From Artemisia argyi (taxonomy: Eukaryota; Streptophyta; Magnoliopsida; Asterales; Asteraceae), in contig CM060691.1 of NCBI GenBank assembly GCA_030686995.1, positions 91,013,055-91,077,054 of the forward strand: a stretch of 64,000 bases of DNA, given 5' to 3'. The position numbers were made by a program, and so were the translations under genes. Under the pieces are notes generated by a model. It was not told the origin of the DNA, searched no databases, and was given only the letters and a program-made list of their open reading frames with translations. Shown here piece after piece: positions 23,173 to 34,961 of the stretch. The first letter of the stretch is position 1. Each line of letters opens with the position of its first letter.

Positions 23173-23357
23173 TTAGGGGGAGGGAGTGGTTCATCCACCA
23201 CACCACCATCACTCACTCCCAACCAATCCCCTTATACCACATCATCCACTCACTTCTTCCTTCACTAACTCATTTTTTTTAGAGGCATCACTTCACTCAC
23301 CCTTCACTCACTTCTTCTTTTTTTTTTCTTTCTTTTTTTTTTAAATTCCATTAAAAT

Positions 23358-23399
<42 letters not shown>

Positions 23400-23668
23400 A
23401 AAATTCCATTAAAACTTAAATAAAAACATTACATAAATTTTCTAAAAAACATAAAATAAACATTACATAATATTATTAAATCCTACAAACTACACGGCCA
23501 TCCGTATTTTGCGCATGTCTCGCGTTTCATAATTGCGCCTCTCGATCCACCTCTCGATCCACGACCACGAGTAGCGCCTCTTTTGCCATGTTCCATAATT
23601 GTTTCGACGGTTGTAATTTTTTTTTATCTAAAATAACTCACAGTATTTTTTTTTCCTTTGAATGTTGC

Positions 23669-23717
<49 letters not shown>

Positions 23718-23948
23718 ACCTATGTTCTTGTTGGTCCACTGATATATATAAAACAAAAAGAAAAAGTAGCCGTTTCAAAAGGTAACGGTCAAAAAACCAT
23801 CCCAACGTTCCTTTTTTTTTTTGTTTCCCATGCCTGAAAGTTTCTGGCATTTCCTCCATCCCGTGCGTGAAGGGAAGCCCGGCGGCAGTGTTCCCGTGCC
23901 ACAAGGCTTCACTCATGTGCCTTCCCGTGCCCACTCCCACCTCTCTTA
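23173..23948. mobile_element. Non-autonomous PIF/Harbinger element
   Basis: 770 bp, 23176-23945, flanked by TTA on both sides. Left end GGGGGAGGGAGTGGTTC, complement of right end GAGAGGTGGGAGTGGGC: imperfect inverted repeats (12 of 17). The interior includes CCACC/CACTCACT-rich sequence, a 36-nt A run (23362-23397) and a 46-nt T run (23670-23715). Between them, on the minus strand, are scraps like the end of the Harbinger-associated Myb-like ORF seen again at 53.6 kb (the two share NARHAQNTDGRV-like and A-run contexts). No intact gene. Confidence 0.6.
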
Positions 23949-23977
23949 GATTGTTTTTCCATCACTTGGTATTAAAG

Positions 23978-25757
23978 TTAACATCTTCGGTATTTGAAAC
24001 AAAACACTAACTTTTATCTAATCACCTACACTAAAAATAAACCATGTTGTAATTAAATAGATTAACATAACCGTATAAAGTATTAGAAAATTTCTCACAA
24101 AAACCCTAAAAGTTCTCTCTAGGGGCGATTTTCTAAACCCTTAAACCCTAAATCGTTTTTTCTTAAAATCAATCTTTGATCTCTTGTTATCTGATTCCTC
24201 TTGTTAATCTAGTGATTTACATTCGTGTTTATCATTGATTAATCATGTTGGGTGATTTTAATCTTGAGTTTTTGGGTCGGTTTTGGGATTAAACCGATTT
24301 AGGGTTTTATAATATTACCATCGTTTTTCATCTCATCTGCCTTAATTCCTTTAATTCTTGGAAAGAATTGATTTTCCTAGTGATTAAACATTACGTTTAT
24401 CATTGGTTTAATTCAAATCATTGCTTGGATCTTAGGTTTTGGTTCAGATCTGTTGAAATCGTGTTTTTAGGGTTAAACTGCCATTGGGTATTATATAATT
24501 GATCCTTATTTTCCTTCATTCTTAAGCCGGTTTCTGAATCGATTTTACATATATAAGGTCGATTCTCACTGTTGGTGCACCTTCCTTTGATGCTATTCGA
24601 TTCCCCATATTAGGGTTTCATTTTTTTGTGCTTTTACCCATATACAGTGTTTTCTGGTGCTTAATTATACACTAAACTCGTTTAGGGTTTAGTTATTTTG
24701 GATCGTGGAGGTGACTTTGGACTTTATTGCTTAACAAATTCCGTTTGGGGTTTGATACTTTCTGTTTTGCAAGTAACCTGTTCTTGGGTTTTGTTATCAT
24801 ACAAGTGCACTTGTTTGCTGCTGTAAGTTGATTGTACGTATGATATAAGTGGGTTTTTTTAGAGATGTAAGTCAAGTTTGAATGTAATCTTGTTCAAAAA
24901 CCTATCATTATTTCGCAGGTCGTTCTTTGATTCATACTTTGGTTGGCCTGGTGTTTGTTGCTAGTGGATGTCAAGGTTCTCTTGTGTTTGTTGCTAGTGG
25001 AACGTTAGGGTTTTTAAACCCTAGTTTAGTGCTTATGCGTGATATTGCTGCTATATACATAATCGTTCAACATTATACTTAGCTGCTATTGATTGTTAAT
25101 GCTGGAAGTCAAGTGGGGAGCTTGGTTTTTACATGGTTCATCTTTCAAGGACAGGTCTTATTGTTATTTTCATGGGTCTGCTGATCGATGTGCCAAATGA
25201 TATGGAAGTTAAGTTTTTAAGGGTTCTTATTCAAAAAATCTATTGATCGTTACGCTATATCATGCTGCTACTGTTCACATGTATTCACATCTTTGGGTAG
25301 TAGCTTATGGATTTAGTGTATGATGGTATTAGTGGAGGTTGCTGGTTCGTGATTTTCTCTCGGATCATGGCATGAAGGTTGCTGGTTCTTGAAACTTTGA
25401 GTCTCGATTAGCTCCATGATTTTCTCTCGGATTGTGTTGGAGAATGGCTCAAGGATTTCTTTGATTGGTTATGCAAGTTCAAGCTCTATGTGGATGTGTT
25501 CACATGGAAGTTCTACGATGGCTATGTTCTTGTTGCTACTTTAGTGAATCATGTTTTAATTCCTATTTTTATTCACTTGTATAGTCATTGTAGGTGGTAA
25601 GTTTTATTTTGTAAGTTATAAGAATGGTGTGTCATTCTTATATTCGTGTCTGTAAGTGTCCTTATGGACTGAGGTGAGGGAAATCACCCTCACCCTATTG
25701 TACCTCAACGTTTTTTTGGAGTAATGAATTTTACCGGGGTGAATAAACCCTTTTACC

Positions 25758-25795
<38 letters not shown>

Positions 25796-25801
25796 AACAT
25801 C
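23978..25801 (+). repeat. Poly(A)-ended sequence, possible retroposed transcript
   Basis: From about 24090 the sequence looks like a plant mRNA leader (AAAACCCTAAAAGTTCTCTC, CTAAACCCTTAAACCCTAAA), has no long ORF, and ends in a 35-nt A run at 25759-25793. TTAACATC occurs just upstream (about 23978) and right after the A run (about 25794-25801), which could be a short target duplication. An internal phrase, GATTTTCTCTCGGAT, is repeated near 25352 and 25420. It may be a SINE/LINE-mobilised copy of a non-coding RNA or a 5' part of an unknown LINE. Confidence 0.35.
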
Positions 25802-25860
25802 GAAAACCACTATCATCCCAAAATAGTATAAGACTCAGGCTGATTTTTTGAGAGACTAAT

Positions 25861-27044
25861 GTGTTGTTTGTTTTTTCACAATAAGCACTTTTTTCCCCTT
25901 TTCACTTCTTTTGTCTGCAGGAGGGTAGAGGTTTTTGTTTGTTTTTTTGCATACATAAGTGCTTCTTTTCACTTCTTTCCTCTTCTAAATTTCAGACATT
26001 ATCTTTCACTTCTTACCTCTTCTTTCGCTTCTTGCCTCTTCTCTCACAAACCTTACATCTCTTTTTCAATATCCGTTTTTATATGTTTTCGTCTGTTTTT
26101 TTATGTTTTCGTTTGTTTTTTCACGTTTTTGAATGTTTTTTACGTTTTCGACCGTACTTTTACGTTGTTGACCGTATTTTTACGTTTTCGCCCGTTTTTT
26201 TTTTTACGTTTTCGGCCGTTTTTTATACGTTTTCGCCCGTTTTTTTTACGTTTTCTCCCGTTCTTTTTACGTTTTCGCCCGTTTTTTACGTTATCGCCCT
26301 ATTTTTTTACGTTTTTGCCTTTTTTTACTTTTTCGCCCGTTTACGTTCGTTTTTTTAATGTTTTAACCAGTTTATTTACGTTTTCGCCCGTTTTTTTTAC
26401 ATTTTGACCGTTTTTTTAGTTTCGCCTATTTTTTTACGTTCTCGACCGTTTTTTACGTAATCGACCATTTTTTTACGTTTTTGTCTGTTTTTATTTTACG
26501 TTTTGCCCCTTTTTATGGTTTCAACAATTTATTTTTTACGTTTCCGTCCGTTATTTTATACTTTTATCCGTTTTTTATATTTTCGCCCGTTTTTTTACGT
26601 TTTCGTCTTTTTTTTACGTATTCGACCGTTTTTTTATGTTTTCGTCTGACTTTTTTTTAATGTTTTCGTCTTTTTTTAAGTTTTCATTCGTTTTAGTCCT
26701 TTTCTAACGTAAACGTAAAGAAAAAAATAGACAAAAATGTAAAAAAAAAACAGACGAAAACGTAAAAAAATAGACGAAAACGTAAAAAAAACATAAGAAC
26801 GTACCAAAACGTAAAAAACGGACGAAAACGTAAAAAAACTAGTGAAAACAAAAAGAAAAGGAAAAAATAAGGTTCTTCAATAGCGCAAAAAATACTAGTG
26901 AAAAAAGAAAGAAATAAAGAAGTACTTCAATAACACAAAAACAAACGGTCTTCTTTTTGTAGATGAAGAGCTTATGTGCATCTCTTCTTCTGCAGACATG
27001 ATTTGCAGATGAAGAGGTAAAAGCTCTGAAAAAACAAACGACAC
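25861..27044. mobile_element. Large fold-back element built from an ACGTTTTCG-type repeat
   Basis: Outer inverted repeats GTGTTGTTTGTTTTTTCA (25861) and TGAAAAAACAAACGACAC (ending 27044) pair at 17 of 18. Inside the left part, variants of TTTTTTACGTTTTCGCCCG recur for about 600 bp (26075-26690). The right part (about 26705-26840) carries the same motif inverted (GACGAAAACGTAAAAAAA). CTAA lies next to both ends. TCTGCAG motifs occur near both termini. The phenylalanine-rich ORF 25859-26407 is read straight from the repeat and is not a gene. Confidence 0.75.
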
Positions 27045-28500
27045 CTAAGTTAAAAAATCAAAGAATATTAGTATGTCGAATTCGAGTAGAGACACAAGTA
27101 AGGTTCGGATGAGATTATAATTAACCCCTCAACTTTTCGGGACTAGTTAAGGCCAAGGACAAGTTGGTTTCTTCTGTGCCATGGTTTTGATTACTAGAGA
27201 GTTGATTTACACATTTAGTTTTTTTATTTGCAAAAATTAGTGTATAAATTAATCAGACAATACATGCATGATGTAAGTGTAACAGAAGTTTGTAGAGCAT
27301 GGAATGGTCTTTAACCTCAGCTTTGGGACCTGAAAGGATCAATCATTTAATGGTTAGCAATAAGACAATATATGATTTGCTCAAAAAAAAAAAGGCAATA
27401 AGACAATGAGATATGCTTGAAAGTTGTGTCCTAGAAGTATATATTCTATTACTACAAAATTGACACATAATTATCCAATTCATTTGTTAATAACTTAACC
27501 TTTAAACTTAACATATGTTTTAAACTACTAACATAAGCATATCCTTCAAACACGACAATCATTCCAGTAGTGATATCTTCATCGAGAAATATTCTCTTCA
27601 TCCAGAATCCTCTCTATTATAATCAAATAAAAAGCCTTTAAAAATATAAAGATAATATTTGATTATTCGGTTAAAAGTTCAAAATCATGATTAACAAAAA
27701 AAAGTGGAGTAATGATTAGTGAAAAATATGATTGAACATTTGTTAAGGTGAGTGCATTTTCAGAATGGACATATAATATAAGACAAAAATAGTACATGAA
27801 ACTAAAGGTCCACATTTTGGTTTAAGACAAGAAAAAAAAAATTGTATATAGCATGATATTCGCGTGTTATGGTAGGCAGCGTATATCATGTAATTAGTTT
27901 TTTTTTAGGTAATATCTTTCGGTTATACTTTATTGGGGTTGAGCATCGGGTCAAAACTGATCCGAACGAACTAAAACAGAAATGAACGAAAAACCGATTT
28001 TGTGAAAAACATGAACCGGTTCCCTTTTGTGAAAGTTAAACTTAAAGAGAGAATGATTCCTACTACAATTTGAGACTTATAACAAAGTGATAACGGGCCT
28101 GGCCTCAACAATTTTAAAATTTTAAATTGGGCCCTTCATTAAATATAACAGGCTGGGCCTCAACTACTTCCAAGATATACAAATCCCAACAAATATCTTT
28201 TATTTCATTGAGAAAAAAAAATTAAAAATGAAAAATTGAGTGACTACAACAACCGTGATCTTCGCCGGAGCTGTTTCTGTTCACTGTCCGATCTTCTTTC
28301 TTAGTTTGTTTTTTTTCACTCTTTACTTAAATTTTAATTTATATAAATTATAACCCTTTTTTTATACATCAGTTTCGGTTTAAAAAATTAGGGGTTTATT
28401 TAAAAAGTCAAATTAGCATCAAATTTCCCAACTTTATGATATTTTTGATGATTTAGAGCAATACCCATAAGTTATTTTTCTTTGATTGGTTGTTAATTTA
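27045..28500. other. Intergenic, upstream of SWP73
   Basis: AT-rich; no gene or clear transposon end. The segment about 28240-28560 is probably the promoter and leader of the SWP73 gene, but no convincing TATA box is assigned. Confidence 0.5.
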
Positions 28501-28520
28501 GGGTCTTTTGTATTTTCAAG

Positions 28521-28546
28521 AATTAGGGTTAGGGTTAGGGTTTCTA
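28521..28546 (+). promoter_or_regulatory. Telo-box-like motif just upstream of the SWP73 start codon
   Basis: ATTAGGGTTAGGGTTAGGG followed by TTTC lies 14-40 nt before the ATG. It contains consecutive plant telomere-like units and an AAACCCTA telo-box on the complement. Telo-boxes near transcription starts are known in plant translation and cell-division genes. The role here is inference. Confidence 0.7.
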
Positions 28547-28559
28547 TTTTTGGAAAGAG

Positions 28560-31531
28560 ATGGCTATGAATAACAATAATAATCCCCAAAAGAATACACC
28601 CTTTGGAAATGCAATGCCATCTAACCAGCCATCTGGGTCTCAGTTTGCTAGCCAGTTTCAGCTTTCGCAGTACGCTGCGGCTCATGCTCAGGCTTTAGCT
28701 CAAGCACAGTCCAAACAGGCGCAAGCGCAGGCCCAAGCTATGGCTAATCAGCAGTTTCAAGCTCAGTTACAGGCTCAAGGAATGGCTGTTGGTCAGGCGC
28801 ATCATGGGCATTTTGGTACTGGTTCCCCGTCTTTTGGTGGGTTGGGTGGGTCAGGTGGGTCGGGGAATATGGGTGGTGTTAAGCGTATGGCGCCCAAGCC
28901 TGTTGGACGACCGCCTGGTGCTTTGAATGCTAATACTGGTTCTCCTATGAGGACGATGGAGCTTACTCCAGCTCAGCGTAATAAGAAGAAGCAGAAGCTT
29001 CCAGAGAAGCAGTTGTTGGAACGAGTGGCGAAGATTTTGCCACAGTCTGCGCTTTATACTGAGCTTTTGGAGTTTGAGTCCCGTGTGGATGCTGCGTTGG
29101 CGAGGAAGAAGATTGATATTCAGGATGCGATTAAGAACCCACCGTGTATTCAAAAAACACTTAGGATATATGTGTTCAATACTTTTGCTAATCAGAATCG
29201 TAAGAGTCCCATGAAGCCGAATGATGAGCCACCTACTTGGACCATGAAGATAATAGGTCGGATATTGGAGGAGGGTATGGATCCTGAGCAGGCTGGGATG
29301 ATGCAAAACTCGAGTCCATTGTACCCAAAGTTTTCGGCTTTTTTTAAAAGGGTGACTATTTCGTTGGACCAGAGGCTGTATCCTGATAATCATATGATTT
29401 TGTGGGATAGTGCTAGAACACCGACACCTCATGAAGGGTTTGAGGTGAAAAGAAAAGGGGATAAGGAGTTTACTGCGAATATACGATTGGAAATGAATTA
29501 CATGCCTGAGAAATACAAGCTTTCTATAGCTTTGATGGAAGTCCTTGGAATTGAGGTGGATACTCGCTCTAGAATTATTGCTGCAATTTGGCATTATGTG
29601 AAAGCTAGGAAGTTGCAGAATCCAGATGACCCGTCTTATTTTAATTGCGATCCAGCGCTTAGGAAAGTATTTGGGGAGGATAAGATGAAATTTACGATGG
29701 TCTCACAGAAGATTTCACATCATTTATCTCCACCACAGCCTATCCATTTGGAGCACAAGATCAAACTATCGGGAAATAGTCCAGCTGGAAATGCATGTTA
29801 TGATGTATTGGTGGATGTCCCGTTTCCGGTACAAAGGGAGTTGAATGCTTTACTGGCTACCACTGAGAAAGCCAAAGATATTGAAGCGTGTGATGATGCA
29901 ATATGTACTTCTATAAGAAAGATTAATGAACATCGTAAAAGACGCGCTTTTTTCCTTGGGTTTAGTCAGTCACCTGTCGAGTTTATTGATGCTTTAATTG
30001 AATCTCAAGGAAAAGATTTGAAGCTTGCTGCAGGGGAATCAAGCCGTAACGTTGAAAAAGAACATCAAGCTGAGTTCTACAATCAACCCTGGTATGTTAA
30101 ATATATATATATTTTTTTTTCATTTTTCATGATCATTATGTCTTTTATAAAGGTTTAAGATATTCTTTACAAAGTGAAACTAGCTGAGATTAATTAACCC
30201 TGGTATGCTGCTACTTCTTCATATGCTTAGATTAATTAGGATTTTAATGTAGGGGCTGTTTGGTTGGGGTAGTCTTTTGGGATATGGATATTAATCTGAT
30301 GAAATCCTGTGTTTGGTTGAGAAATATATGGAGGGACTTGAGATTTAAATCCCATAAAGGGAGGACGTTAATTTCTTTGAGTAGACGAGAAAGAAAAAAA
30401 ACTGAACTTTCTAGTGTAAAGTTGGACAAAAATGCCCTTTTCTTTATTTCTTTCACATTTCCTTTTTCATCTTCCTCATTCGTCATCAATCTTCATCTTC
30501 CCCATTGTTGTCCTCACTTAATTTCGTAATCTGTTTCATCCATGTTTCTGCAAGTCAAGAAACTGGTTCCTAGCTCCACCACTCAAAATCACTATGTCAA
30601 TATTGCTTGTAATTCTGAATTAATTTTTCGACAAATGCGTTTTGTGCTCTTTTGATAGATAATTTTGTTCTTGAAAAGGTATGCATGTGACCATGCTTTT
30701 GATTTGATTATGTTGATTACTTGGCTTCATGTTTTAAATCAGTTTCATTCTTCTGTCTTTTTTGTGTTTCTGTTTTTGACAGAACATAGCGTCATACGTC
30801 ATCTCCTTTCAATTGCTAAACTATGTTCAATATATATTTTTCATAATATATTTATTTTAAGTACCTTTTATTCATTTGTTATAGTTTTCTGCAATCGTTT
30901 TATTGGGATTTGGTGTATTTCTTTCTTGTAGAGAAAGGTCTGCTTGAAGTTTTTTTATTAAGTCATGATTAGTTTCCATGAGACTTCAAACTCAACCATC
31001 AAATTTTATTTTTTTCATATCAAGACATAAATTGGTATCAGCTCGTTTTTGCTTTAAATTCCCAGTGAGGTGAAACTTCCACGTCTAAAGTTGTAACTCA
31101 TTTTTTTGTAATCAAACACACCACAGGAATAGAAAGCGTCCATGATTTTAAATTCATGAAGCAGACACCCTCTTTGTATCTATTAGTACCTTATTTTTTG
31201 AAAAAATCCTCTATTAAATCCATTCTGTTAACCCATGTTTACATGAATATTTTTTTTTCTGTGTATGCCGTCTGTTGATGCAAGAGGCTACAATATCCTT
31301 GTGGAACAATATTGCTTTCTTTTGATCTCCCAATTACTACATTAGCCCTTTTGTTTGAGCAATTTCAAGTTATAAAAAATTATACTCATGTTGGAGCTTG
31401 ATACTTGATCATACACGACATAATACTCCGTATCTGATGCAATTATGTTTTGGTGAATGTACAGGGTTGAAGATGCAGTTATCCGTTACCTGAATCGCAA
31501 GCCAGCTAAAGGTCCCCATGGAAGTACATAA
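28560..31531 (+). CDS. SWP73: SWI/SNF complex subunit SWP73/SNF12 (BAF60 type), two exons
   Basis: Core accessory subunit of plant SWI/SNF (BRM/SYD) chromatin remodelers, nuclear. Exon 1 28560-30091, intron 30092-31464 (GTATGT...TACAG), exon 2 31465-31531; 1599 nt, 532 codons plus stop, the usual size for the family. The N-terminus (about 1-110) is Gln/Ala/Asn-rich then Gly-rich. A basic [16 protein letters not shown] stretch at about 140-155 precedes the conserved middle region. The SWIB/MDM2-like domain lies at about 318-390 ([20 protein letters not shown] through HHLSPPQP). The C-terminus [20 protein letters not shown] spans the splice junction, with the Trp codon split TG|G. The first ATG is chosen because it opens the conserved frame and no in-frame ATG precedes it in the nearby leader. 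Without splicing the frame would run into the intron and end at 30158. Confidence 0.96.
30252..31180. repeat. Possible MITE-derived segment inside the SWP73 intron
   Basis: The text GGGGCTGTTTGGTTGGGGTAG at 30252 is typical of the start of plant hAT/Harbinger MITEs. A weakly complementary region, AATCAAACACACCACAGGAATAG, lies near 31110. Ends and target duplication are not defined. Confidence 0.3.
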
Positions 31532-34512
31532 ACGTTTCTGAGAACAAACAGCTGAACTGAAAAGCAAATTGAATCATGTTAATGTGATTTTGTGTGATCA
31601 TATTACTATAAACAGTGATTAGATTCTGTCATTTCAGACTAGTTGGATGATAGACCCAACAGTGCAGTTTAAGAACTATCGTATGAGACTTGTGATACTA
31701 AAGATATTAACATCCAGGTTGTATTTTGTAGTTGTTTACCTTAATTTGTAGTATAAGGGCTTGATACATCCCTATAACATTAAGTTATCAAGTGTTCATT
31801 TTAGATATGGTTTATTCTATCTGTGGGTTGATGTGTCAAGCCAGCTACAAATGCCTTTTCATTTCTGAAATTATTGAATGCTCTTATTGGCGGCGGTTTA
31901 TTCTATCTGTTTGATGCATTTGTGACGGTTTGAGTTCTACGAAGTTGGAATTCTGAAACCAGAAGAAAGGAGAACTCTCTGCGCTCAATTTTGAATAGTT
32001 AAGTTTCATGATACATTTTGAAATATTAATGTTGCGTATGCCTCTTGTTTAAACTTTTATTAACAAGTCACGTTGAGCTGACATTCGAAGTGTTCATCTA
32101 TCTCACTTAACTTATTCATAGGTCTTGCTTTCTAGAAAAGATGATTAATCAACTTAAAGCGCAAGAGCAAAAGCTCTAGTATTGAACCTGAAAACTGGCA
32201 TTGTAGTTTTGGTCTTTTCTTACGACCAATTGTATATTTTAGTAAAAGAGCAATCTCTAAGAAATTTGGAAACTAAGAAGATGTGCTAATACAAACATAT
32301 ATACGACGAACTTAAACAATGAGAAGAGTGAATTACTAAGCATAAAGCTTTACATTCAAGTTAAGTGAAGAAAATATACTCTAAGACGCAATTCTTATAT
32401 CACCGTCCACATCATCTCCAAAATGAACGCTATAGAGGAACTCCACTTGACCATGTCACAGTTGTAACAGATTGACCATTGGATTGAGAATGTTGGAGTA
32501 GAAGACGAATAAATTTGAGATTTCTACAATTGCAGCCATGACTATAAAGAATCGTCGGTATTATTGCAGTGGTTTGTAAGCAGTGGTCAGATATAGACAG
32601 TCCGTAATATTTCTTTGATTTGCATTTACCAGTACAAATTTTCAGCTTCACTATGACTCACGGGTAAGCTTCTTCTGATAATGGTGTCCTTGCTTGTGAG
32701 ACAGCATTAGGATTTGCAGGTATGAAGAAACAGGAGTAGAGAACATATTCCAGATGAAAGAAGGAAGAGAGAAGCATGAACAATTTAATGCAAGTAAACT
32801 GCAAGGTTTTCTCATTTTAGCTTTAAACCATCCCTGTCGCAAAGATGCAAACTACTGGCATGAATAAAGGCAAAAAGTTAAAGTGAAAACCATCCATCTC
32901 AGGGATAAGTCAAGTGAAAACTATCCCTCTGGACTCGGTAGTTTTGTTTGACTTTTTGCATCTCAAAGATGATTGATGGCAATAGTTTGCGATAGGGGTT
33001 GTTTCAGCCAAAATCGGAAAATCACAGGGACGAATTTCTCAGCTTGCTCGTTTAATTTAAAGGGGTGTAATTAAAAATAAAGTATTGAGGTCCGCATATG
33101 GGGATTGAGTATTGACTGTTAATACAATGATGTAATGGAGATAAGCATATGCAAGAAGATAGTGTAAAGAAAATTGAAAGTGGTACAAGTGAATGAACAA
33201 AAATGTGTTTGAAGAGAATCCTTGCTTCATTTGAGACTCATATAATATCGTGTCAGAGTTTATTACTTGGATACTCCATAACTAATGCAATCATGTTTTG
33301 GTGAATGTACAGTGTTGAAGATGCACAGTTAGCCATTACCTAAATCACAGGCCAGCTAAAGGTGCCCATGGAAGTACACAAACGTTTCTGAATACAAATA
33401 GCTGAATGAATAGCAAGTTCACTATAAACAGTGATTAGATTTGGTAATTTAAGATATCTTGTTGGATGATGGACCACACGGTGCTAAAGGTTCACATGCC
33501 TCTTCGTTTTCTGAGTTGATTGAGCTTTATGCATTTGTGATGGTTTTGAGATCTGTGAGGATGGAATTCTGTAACTAGACAAAGGTAGAAAGTCACTCAT
33601 GCTTTGTTTCTAAGACGAGTTTATCTCTCATGCTTAATCTTGGTATTCTTGTCAAAACTCATGCTGAATCTTGGTATTCTTGTTGCTTATGCAATTTTTT
33701 TAACCTTATAAATAAGTTGCTGTTGAGCTAGAAGTGAGGTTTTAGTGAATTTTGGAACTAGGCAACTGTGAAGATACTCGGTTGCCGAACTTTCCCAAAA
33801 ACATATGTTAATCAATCTACTGTGCAAGAGTAACAGCTACAGTAGTGATGAATCAATGCCATTTATACCCATCAATTTTGAAACCAAAAGTAAGAATAAA
33901 ATTCTAAGAGGGCTTGCCTTTAGCGGTGGTTTTGTTTTAAGTTAAGTGGTTTATGTGCGCTACCACAGTGTTGGGTTGGTTGTTTACCCTTGGAGAGCAG
34001 GCACGTGGTTGTTTCGACCTCTTTTTATGGTGACTGTTATTGGGTAATAAATCTTCAGCGAATTAGAAAAATGAGTAGAAGATACACTTTTCAGTCAAAC
34101 AAACAATAAACTTAAACAATATAGACCTGCCAATGAGAAGAAAAATCGAAAAAACAAACATAAAATAACTCAGCAGCATCTCGAACGATTGCTATAGTGG
34201 AACTTCACTATACCCTTGCATAATATAAAAGTTCCTAGAGAACCTAATCCGGATGAAAGAAGCGAAAGGGAGATAGGCGTGAATATGCTTATATAGAGCG
34301 ATATCGATTCAAATAAAGTATTAAATTTGGTCACATGTTAGAATTTAGTAGCTACTGTTCGTTGACGAAGGAATAGGTGAACCAAAGATAGCATGCAGAT
34401 GCAAGAAGAGAATGCAGAGGGGATGCCACTTGGAAATCAACTATGGATGAGCGGATGCAACAAAAATGTATCGAAGAAATCCTTGTTTCATCATGAGTCT
34501 CAACTACAATGT
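31420..34512 (+). repeat. Diverged local tandem duplication of the SWP73 3' region
   Basis: Unit 1 (about 31420-33250) holds SWP73 exon 2 and downstream sequence. Unit 2 (about 33262-34512) repeats it in the same order with gaps. Anchors: CAATTATGTTTTGGTGAATGTACAG (31440) against the same text at 33289; ACTATAAACAGTGATTAGATT (about 31604, 33421); CTATAGAGGAACTCCACTTGACC (32430) against CTATAGTGGAACTTCACTATACC (about 34193); TCCTTGCTTCATTTGAGACTC (about 33221) against TCCTTGTTTCATCATGAGTCTC (about 34482). Confidence 0.8.
33313..33383 (+). pseudogene. Decayed duplicate of SWP73 exon 2
   Basis: Matches exon 2 of SWP73 (31465-31531) through GTTGAAGATGCA...CCAGCTAAAGGTGCCCATGG, with flanking intron end TGAATGTACAG also copied. 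It has an AC insertion that breaks frame, an internal TAA where a Leu-Asn codon should follow, and a lost terminal stop. No upstream exon 1 is copied, so it cannot encode the subunit. Whether transcripts ever splice into it is unknown. Confidence 0.85.
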
Positions 34513-34901
34513 GTTGAACAGAACCACCACAAAGTCCAACAACATATTGCAGCATTTTTGGACCAAAAACTTGTTCTAAAGGTAGCAGACCACTACCTTG
34601 CTCTCCAAAGGAAAATAATTGAGATAATTTTTATGATGAAGCGGAGCCAGAGAAACTATATAATGGATTTCAAAAGACTTGTTAGACATCTGAAAAATGT
34701 AATCGTCATCACGAAAGTCATTGACCAATACCGGTAAAGGTTATCCGTTTTCAGAACTTATCACCGCCTATTCTACAATTGGCCTGGGGACATAACCTCA
34801 AGGAAAGTGTACACTGATTTAAGTATTTAACCATAGATAAGTTAATCGAACACAAAGCAGTGAAAAAACAATCCCTCGCCCATTGTGGCATAAAAGATAA
34901 A

Positions 34902-34961
<60 letters not shown>

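Noticed and set aside
25859..26407. 182-codon phenylalanine-rich frame
   Set aside because: It is generated by the ACGTTTTCG-type repeat of the fold-back element and shows no motif or conserved start.
28521..28546. Interstitial telomere
   Set aside because: Only a few units and in a gene leader; better described as a telo-box-like motif.
28851..29594. 247-codon minus-strand frame
   Set aside because: Antisense shadow of the strongly supported SWP73 exon 1.
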